A program made the translations under genes and the position numbers. Positions 24,100 through 35,984 of a DNA stretch of 64,000 nt are shown here, one piece after another. Numbering within the stretch: the stretch's first letter is position 1; the number at the start of each line of letters is the position of its first letter. The notes below the pieces were generated by a model. That model was not told the DNA's origin and searched no databases. It saw only the letters and a list, made by a program, of their open reading frames with translations. The DNA comes from Protea cynaroides (taxonomy: Eukaryota > Streptophyta > Magnoliopsida > Proteales > Proteaceae): positions 39,923,758 through 39,987,757 of the forward strand of contig CM053266.1 in assembly GCA_028583415.1 (NCBI GenBank), in the 5' to 3' direction.

Positions 24100-25197
24100 A
24101 TGAAAGCTTCTATCAAGTTCCGGGAGGATGAAAAGCCTCTTTTGAGAGCAAAAGTTCCGCTCAGCATCTTGGGTTTTCCTTTCCAATCTGGAATCTCAGC
24201 CAGTGACTCGAAAGGGCTCTGCTTGAATCTTAGTACCTTCTTCGAATCAGGGCCTTCGCTCAAAATTGCTTATCGCCCGAACGACTCATGGAACCCTTTC
24301 AGTTTCATCGTCAAAACCGGAATCGGGCACTTCGGATCTCCTATCTCTGCTCCTATGACGATGAGTGCTGAGTTCAATCTCATCAGCCGTGGAAACCCTA
24401 GCTTCTTCCTCCAGTTCAAGCCTCAGATTGGCGACTTCTCGATCAGGAAGTCCCATAGATCGCCCATACCTTCGACTTCGCAATCGTCTTTTTTTGCAGC
24501 GAAGATCAAATCGAACGCGAAAGAGATCGACTCGGACGCCGAAGAACATGTTGACGGCAGTGAAACGCCTTTACAAAACGGTGTTTATGGGCCTGCTCAA
24601 AACTGCATCTTTCCGGGCAAGAATATTAACGGACTCTCACCAGAAACTAACGCCGTCAGCGGGATTTGTAACCTATTTTCAGGTATAGAGATGAACGCAA
24701 GAACAGTTTTGCCGATCAAAGATCGAGCCGTTTTGAAATTCCGATGGGGCGTTAAGTTCCCGCAGGAGTTGGAGAATAGAATCACGGAATCAACGGCCAT
24801 GATTTCGCCCTGGAAGATCCCGCTCCTCGTGATGAGCAAAATCTCCATCGAACACGTGGCGGATGAGAGCTCAAAGTCAAAAAAGACTATAGGGGGAGAT
24901 ACTGACGTGGCAGAGGGCTGTTTGGCTGTGAAGCGTCAGTTGGAGACCATGCAGGCGGAGAACAGCTCGCTAAGAAGAGCCGTAGAGGAGCTCCGGTCGA
25001 ATTTTCGCTCGAGGAAGCCAATCTTGACCGGATGGAATCAAGATTCTGGTAACTACAGGGAAAATGAGAGAAATGGTGGGAAATCTCCGGCGGTGAGGAA
25101 AGTGCGGCGAAATGCTGAGAAATCATCGGAATTCGGTGGGCCCGCTGGGATAACGATCGAGGGAGATGTAAATGAGGAGTTGGAGGGGCATTATTGA
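24100..25197 (+). CDS. plant-conserved protein of unknown function, 365 aa, single exon
   Basis: Intact intronless frame. The ATG at 24100 is chosen because the plant family begins MKAS; the frame is open nine bases further upstream but has no ATG there. The N-terminal half (about 1-115) is the conserved part, with VPLSILGFPFQSGISASD, LCLNLSTFFESGPSLKIAYR, NDSWNPFSFIVKTGIGHFG and MSAEFNLISRGNPSFFLQF. A variable acidic linker follows, then a second block (KFRWGVKFPQ..PWKIPLLVMSKISIEHV, about 208-255). A short coiled coil lies at about 270-300 (LETMQAENSSLRRAVEELRS), with a basic Ser/Arg-rich tail. No signal peptide or membrane helix is evident. Plant homologues are, as I recall, labelled 'uncharacterized' or 'intracellular protein transporter USO1-like'; that name reflects the coiled coil, not known function. 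Confidence 0.85.
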   Translation: MKASIKFREDEKPLLRAKVPLSILGFPFQSGISASDSKGLCLNLSTFFESGPSLKIAYRPNDSWNPFSFIVKTGIGHFGSPISAPMTMSAEFNLISRGNPSFFLQFKPQIGDFSIRKSHRSPIPSTSQSSFFAAKIKSNAKEIDSDAEEHVDGSETPLQNGVYGPAQNCIFPGKNINGLSPETNAVSGICNLFSGIEMNARTVLPIKDRAVLKFRWGVKFPQELENRITESTAMISPWKIPLLVMSKISIEHVADESSKSKKTIGGDTDVAEGCLAVKRQLETMQAENSSLRRAVEELRSNFRSRKPILTGWNQDSGNYRENERNGGKSPAVRKVRRNAEKSSEFGGPAGITIEGDVNEELEGHY

Positions 25198-25799
25198 TGA
25201 TGCGTGCCATTGCTACCTGACATCAGCTGGGAGCCTGGGACGACGTTCTTTAATCGCTACCGTTGGATCTTATGTTTTGTAGGCTCTACATCCTCCACTG
25301 TAGGATCAACCTAATGTGAGTTTTGCTTTTGGTTAAATGTTTTTTTTTTTTTCCATGCCTAACTCTGCACTGTCTTTAATCATCTTGTTGCACCATTATT
25401 TGTGGGGGTAGGGGCAGATTCTTTGCGGCAGCATGGAAAGCCCTCTCCAAATTTTTATATAAAATTTTAATATTTGTTTCAAATAGAAAAAAGAAAGATC
25501 GAAGTTCTTTTATCCATTGAAAATAAATATTGAATGATTTTTTTACTGATAAAATATTACGTTAAACCGTCACGTACCACCCATGTGCTATTAGAGTTTA
25601 TTTCTTTATTTTTTAATCTACATTGGATGGTTCTGATTAAATCATCCTTAATTTAATGGGAAGATGATTTTAATCTAAATATATAGAGAAACAAGATTTT
25701 GGCGCTTTTCTCATTTTCGGTGTAGAAGCAAATTCAAAAGTTTCAATTTTCAACTAAAAAAACTTCAAAATTTCAAAGCAAGTACATTCCGAATTCCAC

Positions 25800-25802
<3 letters not shown>
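25198..25802. other. 3' flank of the 24100 gene, intergenic
   Basis: Likely 3'UTR followed by AT-rich spacer. No gene seen. Confidence 0.5.

Positions 25803-25841
<39 letters not shown>
25803..25841. repeat. (GA)n microsatellite
   Basis: About 19 uninterrupted GA units. Confidence 0.97.
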
Positions 25842-25844
<3 letters not shown>

Positions 25845-26069
25845 TCTCAATATATTTTACAAAGGTACAAGAAGAAAGCGCCAACGAATTTGACAAAAGT
25901 GCCAAAACCATGTGTTTCCTTCCCACGCATTACACCATCTACCTCATTTTTTTTTTTTGGGTAGGTAGTTCAAAGAAATTGTACCTATAACTTATTTGAA
26001 GTGTTTTTTATTATAAAACTGAGTTAACCCTTGGGGTTAATGGGTTATTAGATTGAGTTCTTCTCTAGT

Positions 26070-26224
26070 AAGGATCATCTGTAGTGAACTGTAGTGAGGA
26101 TTCTATTCAATCAAAGTAGATTGGTATATATCTTGATGCACTTTGATTGCCTTAGAATACATGTTGATTCACTTTGAATGGATAAGATCCTCAGTACACG
26201 GATGGTCTCACTACAGAGGATCTT
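26070..26224. mobile_element. probable MITE, 155-bp inverted-repeat element
   Basis: AAGGATCATCTGTAGTGA on the left matches the inverted right end AAAGATCCTCTGTAGTGA at 16 of 18 positions. AATCAAAG motifs inside are also arranged head to head. No target duplication could be fixed, so the class is open. Confidence 0.5.
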
Positions 26225-28581
26225 TTTCCTGAATTATCACCCTCTTATCATTTTTTTATAAATTATAAGTCATAACTAAGGTTCTAAATCTAGGTATTGA
26301 ATATGGTATCAGCCATGTCCATAATAGATCGACTCTTGCGTACAGATTCAATGTGAAGTTTACAAGTGATCGATATTATATATAATAATTTTAAAACATG
26401 ATCAGATGGAGATCAAATCGAAAATCAGTCAGGTCTAAAACCTATACGAATTGATTGATTAAGTATTTTGATTACTCTAACCATGGTCATAACGGTTCAG
26501 GAGAGGAGTTTCATCTTTCTTTATTAAACTCTCAAAAGATTCTTTGGATGCCCATAACTCAAAAGAGTTGTTGTTGGCTCTTGGGTGAAACATGTTTCGC
26601 AATATTTGAAAATGAGATTCATAAAATGATCACAGGTGGGGTGGTCTTTAACTACGTATGTAAAAAAATAGAAGGCACAAGGAGACATAGTGGGCACCAT
26701 TTAATTTTCCCATATATTAATTATCAAAATACCCATAATCCCATCTAACAGCTTTAAACCCATGACATTCCTCTTCACCATGGGTGGAGAAAAACCCTCT
26801 CCTTAGAAATATCTTGCTATAAATAAAAGATGGGAAAACTTCTATTATTCTTTGATACTTAACTTATATTTATTCAATCTCCCTTACTCCAAAGTTCTTT
26901 TCAGATTCCTTCTTAAAAGTGAATTTTCACCTTCATTTCTCTCCTGAAAGTCAAAATCCCCAAGGTGCCATTCTCTCCTCATCGCACTGGTCGTTGACCT
27001 CCTCCTAACTATCATTTCACCTTTATAAGGATCTTCCATAGTGATACCATTGAAAGTGAGGATTTTAGCCACTCATAGTGTATCGAGACATGTACTCATA
27101 CACAATAAACTGTTAGAATCCTCACTATCCCTTTGACACCATTTCAAAAAAAAAATCCTTGTTGATAAAAAGCTGAGCGATACCATTTCTGTCATTTAGA
27201 ACGCAACATCTTTCCCCACAACTTCGAACCAAAATGCCATGTTCTCTTCATTCATCTTGTTGCTGTAAGTATAATAAGAACCCACTAGACCTAGAGTCTA
27301 GGGAAAAGCAAAGCTGGAGGTTGATTGATAGATTTTCAAACCCATATCGAGTTGGTATGCCACTCACTTTTTTTAATCCTTTCCCCTTTCATTTTCCCCA
27401 TCTGACTTCATTGGGTGTCTAATCATCTTTAGATTTTTACCAAAAAAAAAAAATAAATCATCTTTAGATTATAATTGTGGGGGGGCCACCTTGGCCCAAA
27501 AGTATGTAAAACCAATCCAAATGTACAATGCAAATCAATAGTTACTGTTTGATGAGAATAGAAGGAAGAAAATTCAGGATTAAATTATATACAACATGTT
27601 GTTTGTTTTGTTTTTTTTTTTTAAAAAATTCTAAATGAGTAGTAGTTAGGTCAAATAATTTAAAAAGTTACTGGTTGTGTTGAGTCTACCCAGCTAATTA
27701 TCTTTATCTTTTAGATGTTTATATTAGTGGTACATCGGCCATTGCATTGGTTAAGTAATCCTAAGTTTGGGGTTTTTGTTATCGTATATCTGGTCTCTAT
27801 TACTCCACTTTACGCACGTGTATATGGGTACGTGTGCCTATGTGTATGCCTTTATGCGTCTGTGCGCGTCCGCGTCTATGTAGTGCATATGTTCACTAAT
27901 TTGATTAATTAACTTGATCTATAGATTGATTTGCGGATAAATGATATTTAATTTATGGGACTAAGAATGATACTCTTTTTTGGCATAAAGACAAAGATTG
28001 ATATAGGAGCACCATATATTTAAACCATACAAATTGCTCCATAGGAAGTAACGAAAATAAAATACCGATCCATAAATAATAAACAATGAGATGTGTGTAG
28101 AAAGAGAACAGTTTGGAGGAGAGAATGTGAGATGGTGCTTGTATACCTATCCTTTTCCCTTAATTTATAGTCCATTGGCAGGTGTAATGAATCTCAATAT
28201 TATACTGCTTAACAAAGAAATGTAATCATTAATAACTCTATAAATTAAGAAATCTATCCAAATCGAGAGTGTTGATGCCTTTAATTTTTTGATTGCCATT
28301 CAACTTATTGATCTACATTTTTGCTCGAACTATGTAAATAGCTTTTATTATATTAAAGTGATTCTATAGAAATACTAGTATTCTTTGATTTCAGATAAAT
28401 TAGATGTTGATTTATCAACTAACATAGGAATATGGACCTGGATCTTTTCTTGTTGTCTAGTCATCTATCAGACAAGTTGAGATGTTTGGCATGTATGCCA
28501 ATGCATTTCTTTTAGTCCATCTGATGGAAAACTGGCAGACTAGAGAATAGGTGAAGATCTTTTTTGAAGGAACATGAGGAT
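26225..28581. other. intergenic, no gene recognised
   Basis: AT-rich sequence with scattered short open frames lacking family resemblance or splice context. A degenerate TG/CG-rich patch (GTGTGCCTATGTGTATGCC and similar) lies at about 27810-27890. Confidence 0.5.
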
Positions 28582-28590
28582 AAGAAATTG

Positions 28591-28730
28591 GGAATCAAAT
28601 CCTCTCCTCCACGGTTCCTCGACTGCCATCCCATCCAACCGTTGGAGGGGTGAGTCGGCTCAAACTCTCACTCCTCCAACGGTTGGATGGGATGAGAGTC
28701 AGGGAGCCGTCGAGGAGAGGATTTGGATGC
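28591..28730. mobile_element. palindromic Mutator-like MITE, copy 4 (140 bp)
   Basis: GGAATCAAATCCTCTCC and (inverted) GCATCCAAATCCTCTCC are the ends. The arms pair almost throughout (CATCCAACCGTTGGAGG.. with CCTCCAACGGTTGGATG). A perfect 9-bp duplication AAGAAATTG lies at 28582-28590 and 28731-28739. The interior differs from copies 1, 2 and 6. Confidence 0.92.
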
Positions 28731-29111
28731 AAGAAATTGATTTACATAAATGTTTTATAGTGTTTTGGAGAATAACAAATAGTATCTTATTTTACTAGTG
28801 CCTATAGGCAACGTCTACACTACTAGAGAGGGGGAATGTAAACAGAGAAATCACGGTACAGTTTATGCATTTGAAGTTTCCGGATTAAATGATTTAGACG
28901 ATTTGAGCAGAAATAAAAAAGAATGGGGAAAATTAGATTTTGTATTTCATAATTGAGGGAGTATTACACCTCCCAGAGGCCTCTTATTTCACTCCCAAAA
29001 ATATTGCACCATTAAATTAATTCAGTGCCAGATGTTGCTCATCGAAAGGCAAGTGGTGCCTCTTATGTTGAAACAGTGATAGGAGAAATCACACTCCAGT
29101 GTTATGCATAT

Positions 29112-29990
29112 TGTTGTCGGTGGAATCTGTTCAGCTTCTTCGATCCTGCCACGTAGATGAAACACCTACACAACAAGAAGAGGGGTGGGATATATACCGG
29201 GGTCACTCCGATGCTAAAGTTAAAAACCTCCAAGGACATGCAGAATGGAGCTCCTAATGATACACTAGAACTCCTTGAAGATGGGGATTCCTTGAGATTT
29301 GGTACCACCACCATCTTCCCTTCCTCTCTCGAGAAGTGAGATACTAAAACTGTAAAGAGAATAAAACGCCAAAGGATTAATACCTGATTAGGGTGTTTTT
29401 CTTATGGCATAGATATTCTTTTTTCTCTCCCTCTTTTCTGCAATTGAGATCCTTTTGCTATATATAGGTCCCTGAGGAAGCTTTCCAGACAAGCCTCTCC
29501 ACACCTACCACCATCTCAATCACCAGCCTCTTAGGAAACAGTAGGTTTGATAGGTTACAACCCCTTAGGGCGACGCTGAGACGTCTTGTCAGCTACTTAC
29601 GACCTTCCTTGGTCTTCTTCGACCCCCTTATAGTCCACGTCCTCCATATTTTCTGATGTTTGTCTCTGCCCTTACACTTTTATCGAGTGTCGATCATGCT
29701 TTTGACAGGTTCAGTCCATGATATGGTGATCAGACCAGTCAAATCGGCCTACTTGGCATTTATGGTTGGTGTCAGTATTTATGGGCATTAATGGTGGTCC
29801 ATTAAATGCCCAGCTACCCCCATCAACGGGTCCCATCATGTCAAGATGGTCGAACACGAGTTCCTTTTTCGAACATCTCTTATTCTCATTTCTTGCGCCT
29901 TAGATGTATGCCACGTGTCCTCTTCTCCAAAATCATCTTACATTCTCCATTGACAATTAGATTTATACCCATTATGATTTTCCCCTAACA
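29112..29990 (-). mobile_element. solo LTR, 879 bp, minus orientation
   Basis: On the minus strand it starts TGTTAGGGGAAAATC and ends CACCGACAACA, with a TATA box CTATATATAGC (29467-29457) and a C/T- and A-rich leader. The 5-bp flanks CATAT and CATGA agree only at CAT, consistent with an old insertion. No internal domain or second LTR is present, so it probably arose by LTR-LTR recombination. Confidence 0.65.
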
Positions 29991-31166
29991 CATGAAGTTT
30001 CTGGATAAGGTGAATTAGAAAAGCTAATCCAAAAGGCTTCTTATTGAATCAAGCTTTGGATCGCGTCGATTCAAATTGGTCGATTTTGCCTATTCGATCC
30101 TGATTCCTTGAAGCGTGTCTTGTACTTGTATCACATGAAACCATATCTCATCTCAAAAATCTCATAAAAGCTTTTGTCAAGATATTAGAATGCTGTTTTA
30201 GGTGGATGAATAATCTGAGGTTATGTTTGGTATGCATTTTTACAATGAATAATGTATTTTCTAATATAAAATAGGAACGATTAAATTAAAGAGCAAGACA
30301 TTTCCTTTTAGATTTAGAATGGGCAAACTAGTGCATGCATACTAGAATGGTATTCAAATTAAAACACATTAAATGATTTAAAAACTAAAATACAAACTCA
30401 ACAATATTTTTGTCATATCTGATAATGTATTCTTAACCTAGAATACATACGGAACCCTTACTGATTATGCAACCCATCCACAAAAAATTATTAAATTTTG
30501 CGTTCCTAACTCTCAAATATATACTCTCTAGTCCATACAAGCTTAACAATTGAATAGGAAAGATAAAATAAAAGGAAGGTCTGCAAACCAGATAGTAAGA
30601 ATTTTCATGCTAATTATTTTCACAGTCATTGACATAGAATCTTGTTATAATTGAATAGGTATTTTAGAAAATAAAAAAAAACCTGACGATTGATTTGCAA
30701 ATCCATTGGAAAAAGGTATATTCCAAATCAATACATACCAAATCAAGCAATAAGATTTTTCCTACTATTTGTTTCTTAGGAGAAAGATTTTCAGAATTAT
30801 ATGGAAGGTGAACATGATAAAGAGTCATACCATTCATGCGATATGAGGGATATTATGGAAATTTTAATATACATTGGGGGAGAGGGTTTATGGTTTTTTG
30901 AGGGTATAATGATCTGGAGGTAATGATAAATCAGAAAAAAATTAAATTTTTTTTTTTTGGTAATAAGAAATTTTTTTAATCCCGCCTTATAAGTATGAGA
31001 CAGTTTATGTGGAGAGGGCGAGAGAGTAAAATATAATTGAGGAAATAAAAAGGGTAGAAGTAGACCACAAAGAAAAGGAAAAAAACCCTAGTTTGGAAAA
31101 TTTGTATAGAGTAATTGCAGAAAGGTTAAGATTGTTGCTTTGATGGAAGAAGATATATGAGAAACC
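29991..31166. other. intergenic and promoter side of the bromodomain gene
   Basis: AT-rich. A partial inverted pair (GGTTATGTTTGGTATGCATT near 30226, ATACATACGGAACC near 30447) looks like a decayed relative of the MITE at 32991. The last 150-200 bases carry CTTATAAGT (about 30986) and a purine-rich leader before the ATG. Confidence 0.45.
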
Positions 31167-34100
31167 ATGGCGAAATCCAACGATACTATGAAGGAAACAT
31201 GGGGGACTTGGGAGGAGCTGTTGTTGGCATCCGCCGTTAATCGTCATGGAACCAATAGCTGGGACTCTGTGGCTATGGAAATACAGAACCGAAGCTGTTC
31301 CCTTCATCTGTTAACACCACAGAACTGTAAACAGAAGTATCATGACCTTAACCGCCGATTCATAGCCAAGGACGATAAAACGATCATCAAAGGTGTCGAA
31401 TCTGAACCTCCCAAAGATATGAAAGACGAGATTCCGTGGCTCGAAGATTTGAGAAAACTTCGAGTAGCAGAGCTTAGACGCGAGGTTCAACGATACGATG
31501 TTTCGATCGTGTAAATATCTCGTGTCTTTTTTAAAGTTCTTTCCTTTCCGGTGCTATTCGATATTATTTCCGTTGTTTCTGTCGAAGATCTGAACTGGAA
31601 AATCAAAATAGTTTATTTTTCGTGTGAATGCGTACGATTAGGATCTCTATTTTTTTTTTGCCTTGACTCAGATCTAAGAGCTTTTGTTCGTTTCTCTTCA
31701 GTTCCCTGCAATTGAAGGTTAATAGATTGAAGGAAGAACGTGAGCAGAGCTTAAGAAGCAAGGAGAACGATGAACAGAAACCAGATCTGGAAACTAATTT
31801 GGACAAAGAAAGAGTCAAAGAGGAGGAGAGGGACACAAAATCTGACAAATCCTCTCCGGAGAACGTGGCCGGTGAACCAGTCCCCGGCGAAGAATCGGAC
31901 CGTGATAACCAGTCGTTCAACGAGTCTAATTCTACCGATCCGAAGACTGAGAATCGAGATAACGGCGTCGAAGGGGCGGAGAAGAAACCTGTGCCGGTCG
32001 AACCCGTCGTGGGACCACCGGATCCGGTTTCAGGGGAATCTAAACATGTTGGCGAGGGATCTTATCACGGTAGTAACGATACGATAGCGAAAGAGTTGGC
32101 GGCCCAGCCGGTACTCGGGACGTCGGAGGTACCTAACACGGCAAGGGAAACCAGTGATTCGCCCGAGTCATGGGAATCGGTGGCCGAGTCGAAAGGTGGC
32201 GGAGAAGAGGGCCACAAGGAAAGCAGCGACGTGCAGAGTTCGGCAAGTCTATCAAGGAAAAACCGCCGGAAGAAGGCAATCTATGGAAGTAGCAGCGGGG
32301 AAGAACCGGAGGCTGATGAGGTTTCTCCCGCCATCAAAAGAATTTATGTTAAATCACAGCCGTTGATAGCATTCCTAGAGATTATCCGGTCTCACAAATT
32401 CGGCTCCGTTTTCGAGCGCAGGCACGAAAGTCAGGTATTTACGACATTACCATATCCTTCTGATTTTTGCCTCTTTTTTTTTCGCTCAATTTTCCAAAAT
32501 ATTTGAATTTTAAATTCAAAATGGTATGAACGACATTACCATATCCTTCTCATTTTTGCCTTTTTTTTTGGCTCAAATTTCCAAAATATTTGAATTTTTT
32601 AATTTAAAATGAGACGAATAATTATTTAAATTTTTTATTTGAGCATATATAGGTGAAAGTATCATCTCTTATCGCTCTATATATATATATGTATATATTA
32701 TTTTTTATTTTTTATTTTGGGTAAAAGCTAAAATATAGTATTCATGACAATATTGATAAAATTTTCACTGTTAGTAAGAGGGCCCACGTGGGGTTTGGAA
32801 TGGAGAAATTTCCTCCCAAAATAATTATCGATCGGTGGACGGTTGAGATCACATTAGCAATGGATTTTATATCTTATATTCAGACTTTGGAGAAAAGAGG
32901 CCGCTTCTTGTTTAATGTACTTTTTTTTTCTTCTAAATTATAAAAAGATATTTTTCTTTAAGTTTTTTCCGGTGGGTGAGGAGAAACTGAGGCATGTTTG
33001 GCATACATTTTTGAAATATAAAGGTAAAAGTTTTTCCAAGTTACCCCTTAATTTAGGGCCTCCATGGGATCATTCACCTTAAAAAAATATTCAAAACTCC
33101 AATCTTGTATTTGAAGTTTCTTGATAACTTTTCTATCTCATGGTAGAGTTATTTTGATTTCTCTTTTCTCTACTCTCTTATTTAGGCTATCTTTGGATTG
33201 TATTATATAATGTATTATGTAATACATTATGAAATTTATGATTGTTTAACATGATTTATAATGTCTATTTATAATTAAAATAAATAGATATAATGCATAA
33301 TCTACAAATAGGTTATTAGTTGTTTATCATTATAATCTATTTATCATTATATAATGTATTATGTTTAGTGGTATCAAACCATCATTATTTATTACCCAGA
33401 ATCTATTATCATAATTGATTTGTCACAAATTGTTCATAATACATTATATAATACAAACCAAAGAGAACCTTAAGTATCTCTTTTCTATTATGAGATGATA
33501 AAAATAATATTTAGTATATATATTCTTTCTTAGACTGTAAAATACATTAGAGAGCATGTCCATTGTTAAATGTGCTTTTTGTCTTATTCTACATTTTGAT
33601 GTTATAATGGAAATTCCTTGTTCTTTAATTTGTTTTTATTTTATATTCAAAATGTATTCTTTGATATGGAAATACATTTTAAAAGAATACATACCAAGCA
33701 CATCTGAGGCTTTCGTAAACCTTTGGTCTCTCAAAGCATATATGCAAGCAAAGTTGGTTTTGATCGAGCAAACCTCATCCATTTATGGCCCCCACCGGCC
33801 ACCACTTTCATAACGGGACCTGAGAGCACTCGAGGTAAGAGCCTCAGATTCAAGATCTGAGAAAGCGGTCCTTCCGGTGGTGGGCTTGGGTGTCGATGAC
33901 TCGATGGTATAGAGTCCAATAGAAAGTGGCCCAATCATTTATAGCGAGCAGAGCACTAATTAGTGTTGTCAACTTGTGATTGTTATTTCACACGTGGTAA
34001 TTTGTCGTCGCCACTGCCAAGGATCGAAGATCGCGAGACGCCAATCACTTCCTTCTTAGAAGCTCTGATCATGCAGCGAGTGGCTGGTTGATCGCGCATT

Positions 34101-35462
34101 TTAGGATTTAGATTCCACCAATAATGGTTGACAAATCAATTTCCTTTGGGCACCACTGCTCGCAAATTACGAACTGGAACGACCGTGCTCCTTTCGTCTA
34201 CTCCGAATAAACATTAAACAGTGACTAACAGCAGAAAGTAAGAACATGGAATCCACCCGGGAAGCTACTTTGAAACTGATGCTGATGATTGCTGTTCAAC
34301 TTTGCAGGAGACTGTCAAGTACAAGAACTTAATCAGGCAACATGTAGATCTGGAGACGATTCGAACGAGGTTAGAAGAAGGCTGTTATTCAGGCTGTAGC
34401 CGTAAATTCTTTCGTGATTTGCTTCTGCTCTTCAACAACGCCAGCGTCTTCTTCCCCGAGAACTCGCCCGAATCCATCGCTGCTGTTACACTTAGGCAGC
34501 TAGTATCGAAGGAAATGGCTATCAGAGCCCGTAATCCGGATTGTCCCAAAGAAGAAGAAGAAGCAGCAGCAGCAGCAGCAGCAGCTCCAGTTCCAGCTCC
34601 AGCTCCAGCTCCAGCACCGCCTGTTCCACCTCCATCGAAGCTGGAACCTTCAGATTCTGAGCCTTCGGAGCCCAAGTCTTCTGTTCCGATCATCGTCTGC
34701 CGAAAGCGAAGTTCAATTTCCACAAAGCCATCGCCTGCAGTGATTGATAAGAAAGGAGAGCAAAGAACTTCAACAGTGGTCGACGAGAAGCCAGTTCCTG
34801 ATCGGAAGCAACCAGGTTCCTTCCCCAATGCGGGCGAGGAACAGAGCCTTACGAAGAAGAGTACGCGAGAGAGGTCAGGCTTGGGTGCCCGGAGCAATAG
34901 AACAAGCAGCAAGAGCCGCACCAATACTAACAATACCAACAAGAATCCAAGCGCGGGTCCAGGCCAGAATCACACCCTGGGTCCAAACTCTGGCTCGGCA
35001 GATAGAAGGTCGGTTCATGAGGAAACCAAGACGGAGAGAAAGAACAACACCATCGCGACGGTAGCCAAGAAACGAAGCGCTGCTAATTTCTTGAATAGGA
35101 TGAAACGATCGTCTAATGGAACGCTGCTAGAAACGTTGAAAAACCCAGTGAATAGTTCTAACAGTGGCAAAGGAAGTGGTGGTGGTGGAGAATTGGGAGC
35201 TGAGCAGAAGAGAGGTGGCGGTAAAAGTGATGGGCGTAAGGACCATGTTAAGGACCATGGTAGCCGGCAACAAAACTACGGTGGGAAACAAGCTGCAGAG
35301 CAGAGCAGTCCGGCGAAGAGGAGCGTTGGACGACCGCCGAAGAGAGCCACGGTGACGGCGCCGCCGCCTCTGCCTCCACCAGCCCCATCGAAGCGGATGA
35401 GGGAAACGACAAGTAAAGAAGTGGTGGCTTCGAGGCAGTCGAGAAAACGAGCACGGAGGTGA
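31167..35462 (+). CDS. SANT/MYB-like plus bromodomain nuclear protein
   Basis: Predicted acetyl-lysine reader in chromatin. Exons 31167-31510, 31702-32434 and 34308-35462 join in frame to 743 residues. Residues about 8-65 form a SANT/MYB-like domain (TWGTWEELLLASAVNRHG, SWDSVAMEIQNR, CKQKYHDLNRRF). A charged coiled-coil and acidic Ser/Glu-rich linker follows. The bromodomain (about 333-430) is split by intron 2: PLIAFLEIIRSHKFGSVFER, then TVKYKNLIRQHVDLETIRTR, then LLLLFNNASVFFPENSPES; the Asn of the FNNA segment is in the usual acetyl-lysine position. The tail has an Ala8 run, a Pro-Ala repeat and basic stretches (KRSVGRPPKRA, SRKRARR) typical of nuclear localisation and AT-hook-like segments. 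The architecture matches the Arabidopsis DNA-binding bromodomain family (At2g44430/At3g60110 type). Intact. Confidence 0.92.
32441..32612. repeat. 89-bp tandem duplication at the start of intron 2
   Basis: ACGACATTACCATATCCTTC recurs 89 bases later, and the copies align through poly-T and CCAAAATATTTGAATTTT. It begins six bases after the splice donor, but only one donor copy is present. Confidence 0.85.
32991..33704. mobile_element. MITE in bromodomain-gene intron 2 (714 bp, composite)
   Basis: The end GGCATGTTTGGCATACATTTTT and the inverted right end GATGTGCTTGGTATGTATTC are related, flanked by TGA on both sides (32988-32990, 33705-33707). A second MITE sits inside at 33185-33469. Probably PIF/Harbinger-like, but the 3-bp flank is weak evidence. 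Confidence 0.55.
33185..33469. mobile_element. Tourist-like MITE nested in another MITE (285 bp)
   Basis: GGCTATCTTTGGATTGTATT and the inverted right end GGTTCTCTTTGGTTTGTATT are terminal inverted repeats that continue through ATATAATGTATTATG. Flanked by TTA (33182-33184, 33470-33472), the PIF/Harbinger target. The interior is AT-rich with no ORF. Confidence 0.82.
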
Positions 35463-35984
35463 GATGTTATTGGTATCTTATTCTGTAAATTATAGCGTTT
35501 AAGGTTTTAGTATTTTGTAACAATTTATCATTTTCTTTGGGTTTTCCCCACTAAAATTACATAAGGCGAAATACCTTTTTTGGGTTCTTTCTATTTTAGC
35601 CATGTTCCTCCTTTTAAGTGTTGTAAATGGCAAAGAGGAACTAACTCCAGGGCAGTGGACAGAAACTCTTAGCGATTTTTCGTAACTGCAACTCTCTGTG
35701 AGTTACGTAAACCTAGGGCTCAGACCATTTGAGTCCTAGTGTCAGCCATTTAATAGGGTTGCCGTTTCTCCTCCTGAATCTCTAGGAGGAGAGGATATGG
35801 ATACAACCATTTCCATAGTATTGAAATAATGATGGCGGTGCAGTGACAAGAGACATGTTTGCACTTTGCATAAAGAAAGTTGCGGGGAATAGAAAGAAAG
35901 TAGAGAGGGGCATTTTTGAAAAGAAAAAAAAATAAGATAGAGATTTGATAAAAATGTAATAAAGAAATATGTGGTGAAAACATA
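35463..35984. other. 3' flank of the bromodomain gene
   Basis: 3'UTR and spacer. Contains a roughly 52-bp palindrome at 35757-35808, with CTCCTCCT pairing with AGGAGGAG and ends GGTTGCC/GGATACAACC. This may be a minimal relative of the neighbouring Mutator-like MITEs. Confidence 0.45.

Noticed and set aside
31603..31920. Minus-strand ORF opposite bromodomain exon 2
   Set aside because: Shadow of the Ser/Glu-rich coding exon on the other strand.
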